Assembly (NCBI RefSeq): GCF_040372165.1
Contig: NZ_BAABWG010000006.1
Location: forward strand, 74,478-138,477
Direction of reading: 5' to 3'
DNA from: Hydrogenophaga sp040372165
Lineage (GTDB): Bacteria; Pseudomonadota; Gammaproteobacteria; Burkholderiales; Burkholderiaceae_C
Length of the DNA: 64,000 nucleotides
The notes below the pieces were generated by a model. That model did not search any database, was not told the origin of the DNA, and saw nothing but the letters and a program-made list of their open reading frames with translations. Every line of letters begins with the position of its first letter. Position 1 is the stretch's first letter. The position numbers and the translations under genes are program-made. Below are positions 60,364 through 64,000 of the stretch, one piece after another.

Positions 60364-61092
60364 TCATGCCTTCCACATGATCCGATCCAAGTTCTTGTTA
60401 TCTCCGCTTGTCAAGGCACTTCGATTTTGAGGTGTATCTGAAATCCAGGCACCGTCAAAATTACAGTTCACGAAGCGGGCAGATCCGATGCTTGCATCCC
60501 TGAGGTCAGAGTCGTCGAACCGGCAGTCTTCAAAATATGCTCCGTCTAGATTTGCTCCAGTGAAGTCGCAACGTGCAAAGTCAGTTTTATCTGCCACAAC
60601 GCGTTTCAGACTGCATCCGGTGAAATCCGTTGGGGTACCTGAAAACATCTTGTCGCTTGCGCCGCTCAGATCGACTGCCGCGCTACCGCCAAAGAAGAAA
60701 GACTTTGAAAACACACTGTCATCGAAATTTGCCTCGCGCGCATAGAACGGAGACATCTGAGCGTGCACAAATCGGGAGTTCCCAAAGTTAGCGCGGCGTG
60801 CGGTCCCACCTTGAAAGCCCGTCTTGACGAACATGCATCCGATCATTGAAGCATCGTCCAAAACATGCCCCATATCCTGGTCGCCAAACACTTTTCGGTC
60901 GAGGTTGATTTGCCGGCAGTCCAGCAAGGATGGCGCATTGGGATGGTAGTAAGGTTGCAGCATAGGCGCCTCACCAGAACGATACCAATCGCTAACGCTC
61001 ATCCCTCGCGGAGTGCCCTCCTTCAAGACAACCTCTTGGTAGATTTCTTGGTAGGTCGGGTCTTCAACCCACCTGCTACGAAGTTCGTTCAT
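60364..61092 (-). CDS. pentapeptide-repeat protein
   Basis: A 242-residue protein (MNELRSRWVEDPTYQEIY). From about residue 80 it shows A(D/N)LXX-type repeats: GTARRANFGNSRFVHAQ, REANFDDSVFSKS, DFTGCSLKRVVADKTDFARC, DFTGANLDGAYFEDCRFDDS, NCNFDGAW. These fold as a right-handed quadrilateral helix. In this locus an immunity role is likely. ATG at 61092; a GTG at 61104 is possible. Confidence 0.8.
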   Translation of the reverse strand: MNELRSRWVEDPTYQEIYQEVVLKEGTPRGMSVSDWYRSGEAPMLQPYYHPNAPSLLDCRQINLDRKVFGDQDMGHVLDDASMIGCMFVKTGFQGGTARRANFGNSRFVHAQMSPFYAREANFDDSVFSKSFFFGGSAAVDLSGASDKMFSGTPTDFTGCSLKRVVADKTDFARCDFTGANLDGAYFEDCRFDDSDLRDASIGSARFVNCNFDGAWISDTPQNRSALTSGDNKNLDRIMWKA

Positions 61093-61119
61093 ATATATCG
61101 TCACTCAACTGCGGGAACG

Positions 61120-61192
61120 TCAGTGTCAGATGCTCTTTCGCCCCAGAGGCCGACGGGAAGGCAAACGGCAAGACTCGGCCCCAACGACCCTC
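61120..61192 (-). repeat. module hairpin repeat, copy 7
   Basis: GTGTCAGATGCTCTTTCGCC CCAGAGGCCGACGGGAAGGC then AAACGGCAAGACTCGGCCCC. Partly degenerate stem. Confidence 0.65.
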
Positions 61193-61215
61193 CCTCGAAC
61201 CCATCGCTACCGGCT

Positions 61216-61755
61216 CTAATGAAGAAACCCTGCAGGCACTGTATCCGTTAACCAAACGCCGTTGTCTGCCCGGAAAAACTTGAAGCCTTCATTCCACATC
61301 GCTCCGGCGTCTACCTCAAGTACCACCGGCGAGCCATGTCTTTGGCCCACTCTCACTGCTGTATCTCTGCTCTCTGACAAATGGACCTGCTGCCTTTCTC
61401 GCGGCAGAAGTCCTTGCTCCTGAATTGAATCCAGAAACCGCGTCGCCGTTCCATGGAAAAGCACTTGGGGTGGCTTCTCCGGCTGGAGCGCGAGCTCAAC
61501 ATTGACGGAATGCCCCTGTGCGGCACGTATGCGCAACCCGTCTGCCGACAAGCTGAAGCGCTTTTTGTCGCTTGCAGCGACCACCTCCAGTACATCGTCC
61601 CTACTGCCCGCCAATCGATTGGCAACACAGGCTTCAACCAAGCGGTCAAGCTCAGTCCAGGCTTCAGCATCCAGCTCCAGGTGAGCTTCCTCTGGACGGT
61701 GGCGCAACACGTAGCTCATGTATTTGCTCAGAGCTTGCTGCTGGTCTTTGTTCAT
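61216..61755 (-). CDS. kptA: RNA 2'-phosphotransferase, KptA/Tpt1 family
   Basis: A 179-residue KptA: SKYMSYVLRHRPE (Arg-His), RFSLSADGLRIRAAQGHS, LFHGTATRFLDSI, VHLSESRDTAVRVGQRHGSP and FFRADNGVWLTDTVP. The family moves an RNA 2'-phosphate to NAD+, and can ADP-ribosylate nucleic acid ends. Start overlaps the SMI1-like gene upstream (ATGA). Its place inside an immunity array suggests it counters an RNA- or NAD-targeting toxin, or is itself a toxin-derived enzyme. Confidence 0.92.
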   Translation of the reverse strand: MNKDQQQALSKYMSYVLRHRPEEAHLELDAEAWTELDRLVEACVANRLAGSRDDVLEVVAASDKKRFSLSADGLRIRAAQGHSVNVELALQPEKPPQVLFHGTATRFLDSIQEQGLLPRERQQVHLSESRDTAVRVGQRHGSPVVLEVDAGAMWNEGFKFFRADNGVWLTDTVPAGFLH

Positions 61756-62144
61756 GCCGATCCTTGGGGCCAGTCACACTCACCATCAGTGCAGTCGCGA
61801 ATCTCCTCTGACAACCAAGCGTCAAAATTTGCGCGTTCGTACCGGTTGGCACGATTGCCAAAATCGTAAACGTACACCTTCGGATTTCCCGACGTATCGG
61901 TGGACTTGAAGCACGCGGCCCAGTCACCGTTGCGCGCAAAACAAATCAGGTTGTCCTCGCCAGTAAGGTCTCGGTGCAACGCCATGACATCTCCCAATGG
62001 TCTGTCTCCGTTCACAAACCACCACGGAAAATGGCGAACTTTACCTAACGGCTTGGTCGAGACCGACAAGGCCAAATAGCTTGCGGGGTAGGCGAAGCCA
62101 TGAGGTAGATCGGTCTCGGGGTACGTTTTGAAAGAATCTCTCAT
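61752..62144 (-). CDS. SMI1/KNR4-like immunity protein
   Basis: A 130-residue protein with the SMI1/KNR4 pattern: LPHGFAYPASYLALS, PWWFVNGDR, LICFARNGDWAACFK, VYVYDFGN, FDAWLSEEI. Immunity proteins of this superfamily protect against many unrelated toxins. Coupled to kptA. Confidence 0.78.
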   Translation of the reverse strand: MRDSFKTYPETDLPHGFAYPASYLALSVSTKPLGKVRHFPWWFVNGDRPLGDVMALHRDLTGEDNLICFARNGDWAACFKSTDTSGNPKVYVYDFGNRANRYERANFDAWLSEEIRDCTDGECDWPQGSA

Positions 62145-62180
62145 GTCGAGTTAGGCACGAATCGAATCAGCCCCCAGTGG

Positions 62181-62264
62181 ATGCCTGTATCAGGTATTGC
62201 GTTTATCCCCAGAGGCCTATGAGGTGGCAAAAGGCAAGACGCGACCCCAACGACTATCACGACC
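62181..62264 (-). repeat. module hairpin repeat, copy 8
   Basis: TATCAGGTATTGCGTTTATC CCCAGAGGCCTATGAGGTGG then CAAAAGGCAAGACGCGACCCC. Confidence 0.75.
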
Positions 62265-62302
62265 CCGGCAACCCGAACGCGTTCACGGCCGAATAGCACG
62301 CT

Positions 62303-62695
62303 CTATTCTTGCTCGTCCGCAGCTTTGAATTGCTGCGCATCCGCTATTGCAGCTTTTAACCAAGCATCAAAGTTGATGACGTGACCACGATCTTCCCAAC
62401 CTGGCGAAGCATAGGTGTGGACGTAGTGCACGATTGGATCGCTTGAAGGCCCACTCGCATCGAAGCAGACCACATCATCAGTGTGCTCCATCTTGGCAAA
62501 GGGAACCAATCGCCGGTTGGGGTATTGCTCGCGAACGGTTTTTAACCACGCCTCAGAAGTACCCGCGTATTTATGTAGAAACCACCACGGTTTCAGATCC
62601 GGCAACGGCTCGAGCTTTATGAATTCCATAAACGACTTCGGATACACGAATCCATCAGGCAACTGAATATTCTCAAATTGGCTTTTGATGTTCAT
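62303..62695 (-). CDS. SMI1/KNR4-like immunity protein (cognate of the toxin)
   Basis: A 130-residue protein paralogous to 61752-62144: LPDGFVYPKSFMEFIK, KPWWFLHKY, LVPFAKMEHTDDVVCFD, VHYVHTYASPG, NFDAWLKAAI. Begins one base after the toxin stop, so it is the cognate immunity gene by position. Confidence 0.82.
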   Translation of the reverse strand: MNIKSQFENIQLPDGFVYPKSFMEFIKLEPLPDLKPWWFLHKYAGTSEAWLKTVREQYPNRRLVPFAKMEHTDDVVCFDASGPSSDPIVHYVHTYASPGWEDRGHVINFDAWLKAAIADAQQFKAADEQE

Positions 62696-62696
62696 G

Positions 62697-64000
62697 TTAC
62701 GGCTTCCCTGTCACTTTTGGAGGAGTAGGCGATCCGTTGGGATTGGCATTTCCAAAGCTTGACGGCTTTTGATTGCTAATACGTCCCGTCAGAGCCTCGC
62801 CCCAAGTCGTAGCATCCCCAAATCTACGGTTCGCAATCATGTCAGCAGGCAGAGGGTCATTGAAGCCGCGAACGTTGGCTTGAACGTCAATTCCGGCGTC
62901 TCGTGCTGCTCTAATCCGAGTGTTATCCATGCTGGTGAAGGCACCGTCCGGCATCTTCACGACATCAACAGGATCACCCTTCCAACCACCTGTCTTCATG
63001 CTCTGAACCAAGTCGTCATACGTGTATTTTTCGCCGGATATACGATCAACTTTGTTGTATGAAACTGTGTTTTGAGAGAACCGGACATCATTGGCGGCCA
63101 ATGACTCAATTCGCACTCCCCCACTCGCCCCAACCCCCTTACCCACCGCAGGCCCATCAACCTTGTTGGCAAGCCTGGCGGCATCTTGTGCGGCTTCAAT
63201 GGCCTTGTCAAACTTTTTGATCGATCCGATCGCCCCGCCACCGACGGGAAGGTTGGCGACCTGTTGGGCCATGAGGCTCCCGATCTCATTGCCATCGCCG
63301 CTCTCATACGCCTGCGCGAGCTTCTCGCGGTCTTCTGGCGTCATGACACCAATCAGGTAAGGCCAGTTGGAGGGCTCCGCAACGTAGTCCCATCCCGCGC
63401 CAGCGCCTTGTTTGATGTCCTCCCAGGCTTGCTTGTCTCCAGTGGCCGCCGCGAACAGCGTCTTGCCCGCACTCGCTGCCCCTTTTTGCGGATTCTTTCA
63501 CGGCCTCCCAGCCGCCCTGGGCTGCACCTTTCAGCTTGCCGTCTACCGTCGAGCCCGCCAGATCCAGTGTTTCCGATTTCTCAGAATGGAAACTCAATGT
63601 CGCGCCGCTAACAAACGACTCCTTGCGTATGTATTCGGCTGCGGCAAACCGCACCTCATTGAACGTCTCTTGGCACTTTGCCGAACTTGATCCCTCGCAG
63701 GCAGCCAGTTCTTGGTTGCGGGCTTCGTCTACCTCTTTGAGGCGTGTGATTTCTGCTTTGCAGTTGCCATCGCACTTGCCGAAGAGCTCCTTGTCTTTCA
63801 GCGCTTGTAGTTTTTTGGCCTCGTCGTGCTTCAAATAATTGTTCGCCACCGCATTGGAGCCGGTGATCTGCCCCATGTTCATGTTGGCTTGCAGGTCCCG
63901 TGTGGTGTCGCCTGCCAGAGCGCCGCCCACGCCACCGGCCACACTGCCGGCCAGGCCGGTGATGAAGACGGTGTTCTCGTTGATTGTTTTGCCGGGCACA
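62697..64000 (-). pseudogene. CdiA/hemagglutinin-type polymorphic toxin 3' end, frameshifted, partial
   Basis: The upstream part (right edge to about 63490) has a pretoxin region NENTVFITGLAGSVAGGVGG and a Cys/Lys-rich stretch, then GGWEAVKESAK. The frame then shifts by +1 at an A5G4 run (63477-63487 region, CCCCTTTTT on the plus strand); removing one base joins to ASAGKTLFAAATGDKQAW, WPYLIGVMTPEDREKLA and so on to the stop at 62697. The C-terminal domain (VRFSQNTVSYNKVDRISG, YTYDDLVQSMKTGGWKGDPV, DVVKMPDGAFTSMDNTRI) resembles ParB/sulfiredoxin-like toxin tips. N-terminus lies outside the window. Confidence 0.8.

Overview
The window is GC-rich, densely packed chromosomal DNA. Gene content and protein style point to a betaproteobacterium of the order Burkholderiales, probably Comamonadaceae: an Entner-Doudoroff cluster, Smo-type polyol ABC transport, a MutL with an endonuclease-like motif, and a Zur-controlled Znu plus MacB-like pair. 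The genus cannot be fixed from the sequence alone.

Layout. (1) 1-5.6 kb: a retrograde lipid-transport pair (MlaE-like permease, MlaD-like MCE protein cut by the window edge), queG, and tsaE-amiC on the other strand, then a 0.7 kb spacer holding a large imperfect palindrome. (2) 5.6-14.4 kb: mutL, a tetR-hlyD-ABC efflux operon with a clear operator, a Bcr/CflA MFS pump, miaA and a LolD-like ATPase. (3) 14.5-22.2 kb: sugar kinase, then zwf-pgl-edd-eda-pgi, the complete glucose-6-phosphate to pyruvate/GAP route, with HexR-like boxes in front of zwf. (4) 22.4-31.7 kb: a 9.3 kb integrated island of lower GC, inserted in the 5' end of a low-molecular-weight protein tyrosine phosphatase gene. It carries a P4-type integrase, AlpA-like regulators, a primase-helicase, a lone HK97-type major capsid protein and, next to attL, a divergent two-gene cargo of unknown function. 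It looks like a phage satellite. (5) 31.7-36.3 kb: the repaired phosphatase gene, a CPBP protease, tetR-yciI-tag, a Tat-exported unknown and an MscS channel. (6) 36.3-46 kb: a polyol operon (binding protein, two permeases, ATPase, SDR, arabinitol/mannitol dehydrogenase, AraC regulator, xylulokinase). (7) 46-52.4 kb: znuCBA and, divergently, zur with a MacB-like ABC pair, a small His/Cys-containing exported protein and a DUF3299 protein, with one Zur-box-like palindrome between. (8) 52.4-55.6 kb: arsR facing a NIPSNAP-ABM pair, then an acyltransferase-3 gene preceded by a small coupled ORF. (9) 55.7-64 kb: an accessory polymorphic-toxin region. The frameshifted 3' end of a CdiA/hemagglutinin-type toxin is followed by a train of immunity-like genes (two SMI1/KNR4-like, kptA, a pentapeptide-repeat protein, two paralogues sharing a near-identical C-terminus, several unknowns), an orphan toxin tip and an IS110 element. 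Modules are separated by eight copies of a hairpin repeat.

The two most unusual systems are the capsid-only satellite-like island with its two-gene cargo (22.4-31.7 kb) and the hairpin-punctuated toxin/immunity cassette array (55.7-64 kb). All family assignments rest on motifs and recalled family knowledge; no database search was run.
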